This document shows positions 1 to 8,400 of a DNA stretch of 15,411 nucleotides, one piece after another. A program made the translations under genes and the position numbers. Positions within the stretch are counted from its first letter, which is position 1. The number at the start of each line of letters is the position of its first letter. The notes under the pieces were generated by a model. The model saw nothing but the letters and a program-made list of their open reading frames with translations. It was not told the DNA's origin and did no database searches. The stretch comes from an uncultured Ruminococcus sp. (GTDB lineage: Bacteria; Bacillota; Clostridia; Oscillospirales; Acutalibacteraceae), in contig CADBRK010000265.1 in the NCBI GenBank assembly GCA_902797065.1, positions 1-15,411 of the forward strand, given 5' to 3'.

Positions 1-126
1 CCGACCGAGCCGGCAGGCGAGACTCGGTGGACATCGACGTTTGTTATACTTATATTTTACCATTTTTTCAAAAAACCGTCAACATGAAATATCGCTAAAA
101 TATTGACACAATTATTGATATATTTC
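1..126. other. Left-edge non-coding stretch with GC-rich hairpin
   Basis: No convincing gene is visible here. Bases 4-9 (ACCGAG) and 23-28 (CTCGGT) form a 6-bp inverted repeat in a GC-rich patch (about 1-40), while bases 41-126 are strongly AT-rich. On the minus strand an ATG at 61-63 opens a frame of 21 codons that runs off the edge. It has no ribosome binding site and does not look like the hydrophobic signal peptide expected at the start of SpoIIIAE. No GC-rich stem with a T-tract, which would be a clear terminator for the spoIIIA genes, was found. Confidence 0.5.
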
Positions 127-510
127 TCAGATGAAATTATATACAATATCTATTATATCGTTAAAAATCGGGATGGACAGAAGCAATATCAGAAGCTTCC
201 CTGCAATTTCAAGCTGGACCGCCACAGACATACTGCCGTTCTCTTTGCAGATATTCACCGAGATCTGAGTAAGATAACAAATCCCCAGAGATTTGATCAG
301 GATACTTATGTATTCGCTTTTTATTGAAGATTTTTCCGTCAAAGTACTGATCGAGTTTATCAGATTATTCGCCGTAGGAAGATATATAACTGTTATTATT
401 ACAGCGCACGAGATCAGCATAAGCGAAGATACTTCCGGTGTATACTTTCGCAGCGCAACGCTCGAAATCACAGCAAACACACCGAGTACGCACAAAGATA
501 TGATATTCAT
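127..510 (-). CDS. spoIIIAD: Stage III sporulation protein AD
   Basis: This encodes a 127-residue, very hydrophobic integral membrane protein, close to the usual SpoIIIAD length of about 130. SpoIIIAD is a membrane part of the SpoIIIA-SpoIIQ channel linking mother cell and forespore during engulfment. The sequence shows an N-terminal membrane segment, a middle one ending in a short polar stretch, and a C-terminal stretch (roughly residues 100-127) with the family pattern of a helix ELAGK-like motif (here QLEIAGK) followed by a hydrophobic helix. It starts 2 bases after the spoIIIAC stop and has no strong ribosome binding site of its own, so translational coupling is likely. The C-terminus looks intact. 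What is odd is the absence of spoIIIAE downstream. Identification rests on sequence character plus gene order AA-AB-AC-AD. Confidence 0.88.
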   Translation of the reverse strand: MNIISLCVLGVFAVISSVALRKYTPEVSSLMLISCAVIITVIYLPTANNLINSISTLTEKSSIKSEYISILIKSLGICYLTQISVNICKENGSMSVAVQLEIAGKLLILLLSIPIFNDIIDIVYNFI

Positions 511-512
511 GG

Positions 513-707
513 CTATAAACCGAAAACCGACTTCATTGACGCAAACAAAGAACTCACCTGCTGCACTACCATTGTCAGAACTATCACAAGTCCCGCAAGC
601 GCAGTAAGCATCGCCTGATCGTCTCTGCCCGCTTTAGACAATACCTGAGTAAGCACGGCAACGATCATGCCTATCGCAGCAATTTTAAACAACAGATCTA
701 TCCCCAT
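513..707 (-). CDS. spoIIIAC: Stage III sporulation protein AC
   Basis: This encodes a 64-residue membrane protein with two hydrophobic segments separated by a charged turn (around SKAGRDDQA), the typical SpoIIIAC layout and length (about 65-68). In spore formers it is a small membrane component of the SpoIIIA channel complex. I chose the ATG at 705-707. It has an AAAGGG ribosome binding site (715-720) 7 bases upstream, whereas the TTG two codons earlier would sit only 1 base from that site. It lies 23 bases after spoIIIAB and 2 bases before spoIIIAD, consistent with one transcript. Confidence 0.88.
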   Translation of the reverse strand: MGIDLLFKIAAIGMIVAVLTQVLSKAGRDDQAMLTALAGLVIVLTMVVQQVSSLFASMKSVFGL

Positions 708-730
708 TTTCAAGCCCTTTCTGTTTTAAT

Positions 731-1237
731 TCATATTAACAATATCGCAATTATCATACCCGAATATACGGATAACGACATATATACTCTCGACTTTCTG
801 TCCTTTTCTTCGGTTGATTCTTTTATCATACATTCAAGCTGTGCAGCAGAGCTGTCGATCAGCATAAGCTGACTTTCGGAATCGCTTGAACCAAGCTGCA
901 GAAAAACACTTTTTAAATAATTCTGTTCGCTGACGTTCAGGGTATTCATGATTTCCGCTGCACTAAAGGAGTGTTCAACGATTTTTTCAAAAGGTTCGTC
1001 ATTTTCAAGAGAGTCTGAAATAACTCCGATAAGTCCGCACCCCCATTCGGTGCCGTATTGACAAAACAAGTCCGATAAAGCAGGCATATCGTAGTTTAAA
1101 TTTCTTTTTATATACAGCAGAAAATCATATACTTCTTTAAGCAGATCAACACGGTATGATAATCTGCTTTTAAGCGAAACACCGATCAGAATACCCGACG
1201 TCATTATTAAAACTGCGCCAACCGCTTTAATCGGCAT
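731..1237 (-). CDS. spoIIIAB: Stage III sporulation protein AB
   Basis: This encodes a 168-residue protein, near the usual length of about 171. The N-terminus has one membrane helix (roughly residues 3-20), followed by a long helical cytoplasmic region with the characteristic start (LLKEVYDFLLYIKRNLNY), and the C-terminus ends in a short hydrophobic segment (GMIIAILLI). SpoIIIAB is a bitopic membrane component of the SpoIIIA-SpoIIQ apparatus and resembles GspF-like secretion platform proteins. The start at 1237 is supported by a GGAGGAG ribosome binding site 5 bases upstream. A longer in-frame reading beginning at 1291 would extend 54 bases further back into spoIIIAA and adds a non-family N-terminus, so I rejected it. 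It overlaps the end of spoIIIAA by 11 bases, suggesting coupled translation. Confidence 0.9.
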   Translation of the reverse strand: MPIKAVGAVLIMTSGILIGVSLKSRLSYRVDLLKEVYDFLLYIKRNLNYDMPALSDLFCQYGTEWGCGLIGVISDSLENDEPFEKIVEHSFSAAEIMNTLNVSEQNYLKSVFLQLGSSDSESQLMLIDSSAAQLECMIKESTEEKDRKSRVYMSLSVYSGMIIAILLI

Positions 1238-2153
1238 ACAACTCCTCCATAGTAAGAATCCTGCTAATTCTGCACGGCGTACGGCTGTCAAGGAACACTA
1301 TCTTTTCAAATGCGTGTGTTCCCGTAAGCTTTCTGAATGCACCGTTGTTTTTTGCGGTTTCGGGGCTGTCACAATGCAAAGAAGCGATCAGCTTCACACC
1401 GTAATTGAGAGTATATAGAACGCTCTCAACGTCTGCGCCCGTCAATTCATCACAGATCACATAATCGGGCGACATCGTTCTTATAGAGTCGATTATAGCT
1501 TTATTTTTCGGGTAACCGCTGTAAATGTCACACAGACCTGTGTCAAAACAGTTTTCGCCGCCGAAACGTGCAGCGATCTCCCCTCTTTCATCTACAATAG
1601 ATACCTTTGCCGGTATCTCCGAAGACAAAGTGCGTCCGATGTCTCTGAGCAGAGTTGTTTTTCCCGATGACGGAACACCGCATATCAGAAAGCCCGAATC
1701 AATGCCTGTCCTCTGCAGCAGTTCAGCACTGCACCCGATGAATTCATGGGCGATACGTATATTTACGGAAGAAATATCCGAAATTGATTTTACCTTCCCG
1801 TCGCTCAATACAGCCGTACCGCATATACCTATTCTGTGTCCGCCGCAGACAGTAACAAAGCCGTTGTTTATATCGGACTGATATTTATAGACAGAGTACT
1901 CGCATATACGCGCAAATGCGTTCTTTATCTCTCTTGACGAAAACTTGATGCAATCATCATTCAGAATGGTTTGTTTATCGGCGGGAAGAAAGTCTCCGTC
2001 CTCCGCTATAAGGTACGGCATACACGACATATATATAACTACAGGTTTATTGCTCCGTATCCTTATCTCGCTGACCGAATCAAGTTTTGTTTTTATTATC
2101 CTGCAAAACTGTTCCGAAAAACTGTTAAGCACTCTTATAAGATTGTTGTCCAT
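1227..2153 (-). CDS. spoIIIAA: Stage III sporulation protein AA, ATPase
   Basis: This encodes a 308-residue protein, matching the usual SpoIIIAA length (about 307). SpoIIIAA is the cytoplasmic ATPase, related to type II/IV secretion motors, that powers the mother cell-forespore channel. The sequence shows a Walker A motif GVPSSGKT at residues 159-166 and a Walker B segment YVICDE at about 231-236, preceded by an N-terminal domain with the family-typical GFVTVCGGHRIGICG stretch near residue 98. I prefer the ATG at 2151-2153 because AAAGGA on the minus strand (2164-2169) is about 11 bases away. The in-frame GTG at 2160-2162 would be only 2 bases from it. It is the first gene of the spoIIIA set. 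Confidence 0.95.
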   Translation of the reverse strand: MDNNLIRVLNSFSEQFCRIIKTKLDSVSEIRIRSNKPVVIYMSCMPYLIAEDGDFLPADKQTILNDDCIKFSSREIKNAFARICEYSVYKYQSDINNGFVTVCGGHRIGICGTAVLSDGKVKSISDISSVNIRIAHEFIGCSAELLQRTGIDSGFLICGVPSSGKTTLLRDIGRTLSSEIPAKVSIVDERGEIAARFGGENCFDTGLCDIYSGYPKNKAIIDSIRTMSPDYVICDELTGADVESVLYTLNYGVKLIASLHCDSPETAKNNGAFRKLTGTHAFEKIVFLDSRTPCRISRILTMEELYAD

Positions 2154-2183
2154 CTTGTACACGTCCTTTTGATATACTAATAT

Positions 2184-2211
2184 ATCTTATGCATTTCAGG
2201 TTCGTAATAGA
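2184..2211 (-). promoter_or_regulatory. Possible sigma-E-like promoter for spoIIIA
   Basis: On the minus strand, CATAAGAT (2184-2191) resembles the sigma-E minus-10 consensus (CATACAAT-like), and a weaker TCTATTA lies 13 bases upstream (2205-2211). It sits about 30 bases before the spoIIIAA start, and spoIIIA is a sigma-E operon in Bacillus. The minus-35 match is poor. A 5-bp inverted repeat GGTTC/GAACC (2199-2203 and 2210-2214) overlaps the site. This is a weak motif call helped by known biology. Confidence 0.25.
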
Positions 2212-2296
2212 ACCAACGATTACCGATTTTGTACTCTTTATCATAAATTGCTTTTTCTGCACATAAAAATTGAATAAGAAAAAAAGGAGATCGGTC

Positions 2297-2665
2297 ATGA
2301 AGAAAATAAAAAATATTACTATCCTTATAATGATGTCAGTTGTTCTTATGTGCAGCTCATGTACGGAAATAATAAATACCGAAGCAGACGAGATACGTTC
2401 GTTTGAATGGCAGATCCGCAATGACGATATATCCGCAGCACTGAGTTTTGAAAATGATAATGCAGCTCTTGCCATCAGCAGTTACGGCGAAAGCTGCATT
2501 ATCAAGGGGCTTTGTATCATCTCCGAAAATACAATAGTTATAATTGATAACAGCCTGAAAAATGAATACGTATTTAATTATTCACTCAGCGGTCAATCGC
2601 TCATACTTGAAAGGAACGGAGAAACAGCAGCTTTTTACAAGTCGGGGAACCGAGAACAGCATTAA
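2297..2665 (+). CDS. Small secreted lipoprotein, function unknown
   Basis: This encodes a 122-residue protein. The N-terminus is a lipoprotein signal: Lys-rich start, hydrophobic stretch (residues 7-18), then MCSSC with the likely lipidated Cys at residue 22, so the mature protein should be anchored outside the membrane. The remaining 100 residues read as alternating beta strands (patterns such as AALSFENDNAALAISS and YSLSGQSLILER), reminiscent of small lipocalin-like or DUF5640-type domains of Clostridia, but this is a shape resemblance only. I chose the ATG at 2297 because AAGGAG (2284-2289) lies 7 bases upstream; an upstream TTG at 2270 lacks such a site. It is divergent from spoIIIAA and convergent with the small gene at 2704-2934. 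No clear promoter or terminator was seen. Confidence 0.7.
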   Translation: MKKIKNITILIMMSVVLMCSSCTEIINTEADEIRSFEWQIRNDDISAALSFENDNAALAISSYGESCIIKGLCIISENTIVIIDNSLKNEYVFNYSLSGQSLILERNGETAAFYKSGNREQH

Positions 2666-2703
2666 GAATAATCTATTTTCGGATAAACCGTTCTTGATAT
2701 GTG

Positions 2704-2934
2704 TCATACTCTCTTTTCGATACTCCAGTCACGCATATTCTCGACTGCCGTATCGCTCGGAACAGCCGCATTTGTTGTCTTATCGGTTCTGTATCTCTCT
2801 GCGGACATGAGCGTCTGATTTATCGGCCCGCATTTAAGAACTTCGTCCGTATATGCGTCCGGCTGAACACGGTCCGAATATTTGACGGTTCTTCGTCTTT
2901 CTTCCTGCGGATTGATTCGTTTATTCTTATTCAT
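2704..2934 (-). CDS. Small hydrophilic protein, DUF3787-like
   Basis: This encodes a 76-residue, charged, soluble protein with no signal or membrane segment. The ATG is preceded by GAGAGG on the minus strand (2942-2947) about 7 bases away, a good ribosome binding site. The C-terminal part (NAAVPSDTAVENMRDW) recalls the pattern V-P-S-x3-V-x-N-A-K-E-W seen, from memory, in DUF3787 proteins, small proteins of spore-forming Clostridia reported in spore surface material. The N-terminal half is Arg/Lys/Glu rich. It is transcribed away from the pyr operon, from the same intergenic region. The proximity to spoIIIA is compatible with a sporulation role, but that role and the family match are inferences. 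Confidence 0.6.
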   Translation of the reverse strand: MNKNKRINPQEERRRTVKYSDRVQPDAYTDEVLKCGPINQTLMSAERYRTDKTTNAAVPSDTAVENMRDWSIEKRV

Positions 2935-3038
2935 AATATTAACCTCTCATTTTGGAATATTACTATTATTTCTATAATGCGGTCTTTTATTCAATGTATA
3001 AAATCCTGCGATCATACATCCTATATACACAAAAATGC

Positions 3039-3050
3039 ATGAATATTCAT
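3039..3050. repeat. 12-bp perfect palindrome upstream of pyr promoter
   Basis: ATGAATATTCAT is a perfect dyad followed by a run of six T. It lies about 20 bases upstream of the pyr minus-35 box and about 105 bases before the small minus-strand gene. It could be a regulator binding site. As a terminator its stem is too short and AT-rich. Confidence 0.35.
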
Positions 3051-3069
3051 TTTTTAATAATTTTGTAGC

Positions 3070-3098
3070 TTGACAAGCAGTGTGTAAAATGATAGAAT
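3070..3098 (+). promoter_or_regulatory. Sigma-A promoter of the pyr operon
   Basis: TTGACA (3070-3075), a 17-base spacer and TAGAAT (3093-3098) make a near-consensus vegetative promoter. The predicted transcription start is about 3104-3107, giving a leader of about 55 bases before the pyrC ATG at 3160. No competing promoter of this quality was found upstream of pyrC. Confidence 0.8.
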
Positions 3099-3103
3099 GT
3101 TAT

Positions 3104-3132
3104 GAGAGATTTATGGGCTTTCCGTTTCTCTT
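3104..3132 (+). promoter_or_regulatory. Hairpin in the short pyr leader
   Basis: GAGAGA (3104-3109) can pair with TCTCTT (3127-3132, outer pair G-U), with an inner helix 3113-3116/3122-3125 closing a five-base loop. It would form at the very 5' end of the mRNA and ends about 12 bases before the AAAGGGG ribosome binding site (3144-3150). There is no T-run after it, so it is not an intrinsic terminator, and I see no PyrR-type anti-antiterminator. A role in mRNA stability or translation is possible but unproven. Confidence 0.35.
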
Positions 3133-3159
3133 AGGTAATATGCAAAGGGGTTTTCCAAG

Positions 3160-4416
3160 ATGAACTGTTTGCTGAAAAATGCTATGGTTTTTCACGATTC
3201 TGCAATCTGCAAAAAAGATATTCTTATTTGCGACGGGCAAATTGTTTCTGTTGGTACCGGCCTTACTGCTGATTGTAACGTTATTGATTTGAATAATTGT
3301 TTCATTTTTCCCGGTTTTATTGATGTACATGTACATCTGAGAGAACCGGGTTTTTCGTATAAAGAAACAATTAAGACAGGTTCAATGGCAGGTGCGCACG
3401 GAGGTTATACAGACATATGTTCCATGCCGAATCTCAGCCCTGTTCCCGACAGTGTTGAGCATATCAAGGCACAAACAGATATAATTGAGAAAGACGCTGT
3501 GATCGGCGTTCACCCTTACGGGTCTATCACGATCAACGAAGAAGGCAAAGAGCTTTCCGATATGGAAGGAATGAGCAGATACGCTGTTGCATTCTCGGAT
3601 GACGGCAGAGGTGTACAGAGCGACGAGATGATGCTTGCGGCTATGAAAAAAGCAAAAACGCTCGACAAGATCATCGCAGCACACTGCGAAGTAAACGAGC
3701 TTCTCAAAGGCGGATATATCCACGACGGTGAATATGCAAAGCAGCACGGTCACAAAGGCATCTGCTCCGAGAGCGAATGGGGACAGATCAAACGTGATAT
3801 AGAGCTTGCCGCAAAAAGCGGGTGCAAATATCATGTATGCCATATTTCTACAAAAGAGAGTGTGGAAATTATCAGACAAGCGAAGAAAAACGGCGTCGAT
3901 ATAACATGCGAAACAGGTCCGCATTACCTTGTGTTCAACGACAGTCAGCTTGAAGAGGACGGAAGATTTAAGATGAATCCGCCTATCAGAAGTGAATCTG
4001 ACAGACAGGCGCTGATCGAAGGCATCAAAGACGGCACTATAGATATGATAGCGACAGACCATGCGCCGCACAGCAAAGAGGAGAAATCAAGAGGACTCGA
4101 AAAAAGCCTTATGGGTGTTGTGGGGCTTGAAACAGCATTCCCGGTGCTTTATTCAAAGCTTGTTTTGAACAATATCATTTCTCTTGAAAAGCTTATAGAA
4201 TTGATGAGTGTAAATCCCGGCAGACGCTTCGGGATAAATACCGAGATAAAAGAAGGACTTCCTGCGAATCTTTGCGTGTGGAAGCTTGATAAGAAATATA
4301 ATGTAGATCCCGACTCTTTCCTCTCGATGGGACGTGCAACTCCCTTTGAGGGCATGGAGGTTTACGGTGAATGCGTAATGACAATTGTTAAGGGGGAAAT
4401 AAAATGGAAACTTTAA
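3160..4416 (+). CDS. pyrC: Dihydroorotase (type I)
   Basis: This encodes a 418-residue cytoplasmic enzyme that reversibly cyclises N-carbamoyl-L-aspartate to L-dihydroorotate, step 3 of UMP synthesis. It is an amidohydrolase of the roughly 45-kDa type I class. The metal-site signature DVHVHLREP gives His57 and His59, FSDDG (145-149) supplies the Asp that replaces the carboxylated Lys of type II enzymes, and His175 (AAHCE), His228 (CHIS) and Asp300 (ATDHAPH) complete the site. All expected ligands are present and length is normal (about 425). The start ATG at 3160 follows AAAGGGG with 9 bases spacing. It is the first gene of the operon and overlaps carA by 13 bases. Confidence 0.96.
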   Translation: MNCLLKNAMVFHDSAICKKDILICDGQIVSVGTGLTADCNVIDLNNCFIFPGFIDVHVHLREPGFSYKETIKTGSMAGAHGGYTDICSMPNLSPVPDSVEHIKAQTDIIEKDAVIGVHPYGSITINEEGKELSDMEGMSRYAVAFSDDGRGVQSDEMMLAAMKKAKTLDKIIAAHCEVNELLKGGYIHDGEYAKQHGHKGICSESEWGQIKRDIELAAKSGCKYHVCHISTKESVEIIRQAKKNGVDITCETGPHYLVFNDSQLEEDGRFKMNPPIRSESDRQALIEGIKDGTIDMIATDHAPHSKEEKSRGLEKSLMGVVGLETAFPVLYSKLVLNNIISLEKLIELMSVNPGRRFGINTEIKEGLPANLCVWKLDKKYNVDPDSFLSMGRATPFEGMEVYGECVMTIVKGEIKWKL

Positions 4417-5492
4417 ACAACAGAAAAATCGTTCTGGAGGACGGAAGCGAATACTTCGGCACGGGGTTCGGGCATACTTGCGATAAGGTATGCGAACTCG
4501 TATTCAATACGTCTATGGTTGGATATCAGGAGATCGTATCTGACCCTTCGTACACATATCAGATGGTTGTTATGACTTATCCGCTGATCGGTAATTACGG
4601 AATCGCAGACGATGATTTTGAAACCAAAATTCCGACTATCGGCGGTCTTGTGGTTCGTGAATATAACAATCTGCCCTCCAATTTCAGATACACAAAAACG
4701 CTTGACGAAATACTTGAAGATTATGAAATACCGGGCATATCGGGCATTGATACAAGAATGCTCACAAGAAAGATCAGAGACCACGGCTGCTGCAAGGTAC
4801 TTATTACAGACGCCGAAAAGCCTCACGACGAGTGTATGGAAATATTGCGTACAACCAATATTCCGACAGACGCAGTTTCAAAGGTAAGCTGCAAGAAAAA
4901 GTGGTACTCACGAACTGCTCACCCGAAGCTTGAAGTCGTTGCCGTTGACTGCGGTATCAAGCTGAACATTATCAGAAGCCTGAACAAGCTTGGCTGTAAT
5001 GTAACGGTTGTACCCTATAACACGAAGCCCGAAGAGATCGAAAAGCTGAATCCCGACGGTGTATTCTTCTCAAACGGACCCGGAGACCCCGAAGATGTTC
5101 CCGAAACGATCGCTCTCGTCAAGGCGCTCAGAGGAAAATATCCTATCTTTGGTATTTGTCTCGGTCATCAGCTTATTAATCTTGCTTACGGTGCAAAAAC
5201 ATATAAATTGAAATTCGGTCACAGAGGCGGTAACCACCCCGTAAAGAATCTCGAAACCGGTAAGATAGAAATAACAAGCCAGAACCACAACTTTGCGGTT
5301 GACAGCGAGAGCGTTAAGGATACAGACCTTTCGGTTACTCATATCAACATTCTTGATAACACTATCGAGGGCGTTGCTTGTGACAAGGACAAAGTATTCA
5401 GCGTGCAGTATCACCCCGAAAGCTCACCGGGACCGCAGGACAGCTCATATCTGTTCAATAAGTTCATCCGTTATATGAAGGAGGGCAAATAA
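4404..5492 (+). CDS. carA: Carbamoyl phosphate synthase small subunit
   Basis: This encodes a 362-residue glutamine amidotransferase subunit that hydrolyses glutamine and feeds ammonia through a tunnel to CarB for carbamoyl phosphate synthesis. The N-terminal CPSase small-chain domain spans roughly residues 1-160 (LEDGSEYFG and VFNTSMVGYQEI are typical). The class I glutaminase domain follows, with the nucleophile Cys252 in GICLGHQ and the partners His337 and Glu339 in QYHPES. NGPGDP at 224-229 is also typical. The triad is intact and the length is normal. The ATG at 4404 has AGGGGG upstream and overlaps the end of pyrC in another frame. The carB start follows its stop after 1 base, so the two subunits are likely made in equal amounts. 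Confidence 0.96.
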   Translation: METLNNRKIVLEDGSEYFGTGFGHTCDKVCELVFNTSMVGYQEIVSDPSYTYQMVVMTYPLIGNYGIADDDFETKIPTIGGLVVREYNNLPSNFRYTKTLDEILEDYEIPGISGIDTRMLTRKIRDHGCCKVLITDAEKPHDECMEILRTTNIPTDAVSKVSCKKKWYSRTAHPKLEVVAVDCGIKLNIIRSLNKLGCNVTVVPYNTKPEEIEKLNPDGVFFSNGPGDPEDVPETIALVKALRGKYPIFGICLGHQLINLAYGAKTYKLKFGHRGGNHPVKNLETGKIEITSQNHNFAVDSESVKDTDLSVTHINILDNTIEGVACDKDKVFSVQYHPESSPGPQDSSYLFNKFIRYMKEGK

Positions 5493-5493
5493 T

Positions 5494-8400
5494 ATGCCAA
5501 AAAGAAGTGATATTAAAAAGGTTTTGGTTATCGGTTCGGGTCCTATTGTTATCGGACAGGCAGCCGAATTTGACTATGCAGGCACACAGGCATGTCTTGC
5601 GCTGCGCGAAGAAGGTTATCAGGTAATTCTGTGCAACTCCAACCCTGCGACTATCATGACAGATACTGTCGTTGCCGACAAGGTATACATGGAGCCTCTT
5701 ACACTCGAATACATGGCAAAAATTCTCAGATACGAGCGTCCGGACGCTATCGTTCCCGGCATAGGCGGTCAGACAGGTCTTAACCTCGCCATGAAGCTTG
5801 CAAAAAAAGGCGTTCTTGAAGAATGCCAGGTTGAACTTCTCGGAACAAGAGTAGAAAGTATCGAGCGCGCCGAGGACAGAGAGCTGTTCAAAGAATTATG
5901 TGAGGAAATAGGCGAACCCGTTCTTCCCTCAATAATCACACATTCGATAGAAGAAGGTCTTAAAGCAGCCGAGGAGATCGGCTACCCTGTTGTTCTCCGC
6001 CCTGCGTTTACTCTCGGCGGTACAGGCGGCGGTTTTGTAAATAACGAGAACGAGCTTGTTGACATAATGAAAAATGCGCTCAAACTCTCCCCTGTTCACC
6101 AGGTACTTGTAGAAAAGAGCGTAAAGGGCTTTAAAGAGATCGAGTACGAAGTAATAAGAGACGCCAACGACACGGCTATCACGATCTGTAACATGGAAAA
6201 CCTCGATCCCGTAGGAATTCACACAGGCGACTCGATAGTTGTAGCACCGAGCCAGACGCTTACAAACAAAGAGTACCATATGCTGCGTGACTCTGCGCTG
6301 AAGATCATCCGTGCTCTGAAGATAGAAGGCGGCTGCAACGTACAGTTTGCGCTTGACCCCGTTTCGTTCGATTATTATCTTATAGAGGTAAACCCGAGAG
6401 TTTCACGTTCTTCTGCACTTGCGTCAAAAGCGAGCGGCTACCCGATCGCAAGAGTATCCGCCAAGATCGCAGTCGGCATGACTCTTGATGAGATACAGAT
6501 CGCAAACACACCTGCAAGCTTTGAGCCTACGCTCGACTATGTTGTTACAAAAATGCCGAGATTCCCGTTTGACAAGTTCTCGGACGCATCTAATGTACTC
6601 GGTACACAGATGAAAGCGACGGGCGAGGTAATGAGCATCGGCAGAACCTTTGAGGAGAGTCTGCTCAAAGCCGTACGTTCTCTTGAGATCGGCGTTTATC
6701 ACTTGTACAAGCCGAAATTCAACGATATGTCGAACGATGATCTTCTTGCATATATCCGCAAGGGTACAGACGACAGAATATACGCTATAGCGGAGCTTAT
6801 CTGGAACGGCATTGATCTTCGCGAAATATTTGAAATTACTCAAATAGATATGTTCTTCCTGGAGAAGATCAAGAATATCGTTGAGTTTGAGCGTGTTGTT
6901 GCGGATAATAACGATGATCTTGATGTGCTTTACCGTGCAAAGAGAATGGGATTCTCGGATAAGTACATCGCAAAACTCTGGAACACAACAGAGGACGATA
7001 TTTATGCTCTCAGAAAAAAGAACAATATGTTCCCTGTTTATAAGATGATAGATACATGCGCTTCCGAGTTTGAGTCATATATCCCCTATTTCTACTCGAC
7101 ATATGAACAGGAAAACGAGTCGATAGTAAGTAACAGAAAGAAGATCATAGTTCTCGGTTCGGGGCCGATACGTATCGGTCAGGGCGTTGAGTTTGACTAT
7201 TCCACAGTACACGCCGTTGCAACCATCAAGAACAACGGATATGAAGCTATTATCATCAACAACAACCCCGAGACTGTATCGACAGACTACACGACAAGCG
7301 ACAAGCTTTATTTCGAACCGCTTACTGTCGAGGACGTAATGAATATTATCGAGCTTGAAAAGCCCGAAGGCGTTATAGCTTCTCTCGGAGGTCAGACTGC
7401 GATCAACCTTGCAGAACCGCTGATGAAAAGAGGCGTTAAGATAGTTGGTACAGATGTTGAGGCGATCGAAAAGGCAGAAAACCGCGACTCTTTCGAGAAG
7501 ATCATGGAGGAGCTGAAAATTCCTCAGCCGAAGGGTCAGGCTGTAACAAATATCGAGGACGGCGTAAAAGCCGCTGCCGAAATAGGTTACCCTGTACTTG
7601 TTCGTCCGAGTTACGTATTGGGCGGACGCGCAATGCAGATAGTAGCCAACGAGAATATGCTCAGGCACTACCTCAAAACGGCCGTTGAAGTCGATGAAGA
7701 CAAGCCTGTGCTTGTTGACAAATATATTGTCGGCAAGGAGTGCGAGGTAGACGCTGTTTGCGACGGAAAAGATGTATTTATCCCCGGACTTATGGAACAC
7801 GTCGAGAGAACGGGTATTCATTCGGGCGACTCCATCAGCGTATATCCTTCGTTCACTATTCCGCAGGATGTCAAGGATGTAATCATTGATTACACCGTAA
7901 AACTCGGTCTCGGTATCGGCATTGTCGGACTTTACAACATTCAGTTCATTGTAGACAGAAATAACGATGTTTATGTCATCGAGGTAAACCCCCGTTCATC
8001 AAGAACAGTTCCGTTCCTTTCTAAGGCAACAGGTTATTCGCTTGCCGATATTGCAACTCTTGCAATTCTCGGAAAGAGCCTGAAAGAACAGGGCATTGAC
8101 GTTGTATATCCCAAAGAGAAGGAACGCTGGTACGTAAAGGCTCCTGCTTTCTCCTTCTCAAAGCTCAGCGGTCTTGACGCTTACCTCTCCCCCGAAATGA
8201 AATCAACCGGCGAGGCTATCGGCTATGACAATACTCTTACAAGAGCACTGTACAAAGCTTTGCAGTCGTCCGGCACAAAAATGGTAAACTACGGAACAGT
8301 ATTCGCTACAATAGCTGATGTTGACAAGGAAGAAGCGCTTCCGCTTATCAGACGTTTCTATAATCTCGGATTCAATATCGAGGCAACAGAAGGAACTGCT

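Noticed and set aside
1..63. Minus-strand open frame starting MVKYKYNKRR and running off the left edge, considered as the start of spoIIIAE
   Set aside because: There is no ribosome binding site, no hydrophobic signal peptide as expected for SpoIIIAE, and half of it lies in a hairpin-rich GC patch.
2154..2162. GTG start for spoIIIAA three codons upstream
   Set aside because: The ribosome binding site would be only 2 bases from the GTG, while the ATG at 2151-2153 has usable spacing.
3102..3134. Ten-codon leader peptide (MRDLWAFRFS) before pyrC
   Set aside because: Its ATG lies only 4 bases after the minus-10 box, probably upstream of the transcription start, and it has no ribosome binding site.
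7075..7821. Long minus-strand open frame of 248 codons inside carB
   Set aside because: It is antisense to a strongly conserved part of carB, has no family resemblance and no start signal; it follows from the codon use of carB. The same applies to the minus frame at 3382-4071 inside pyrC.
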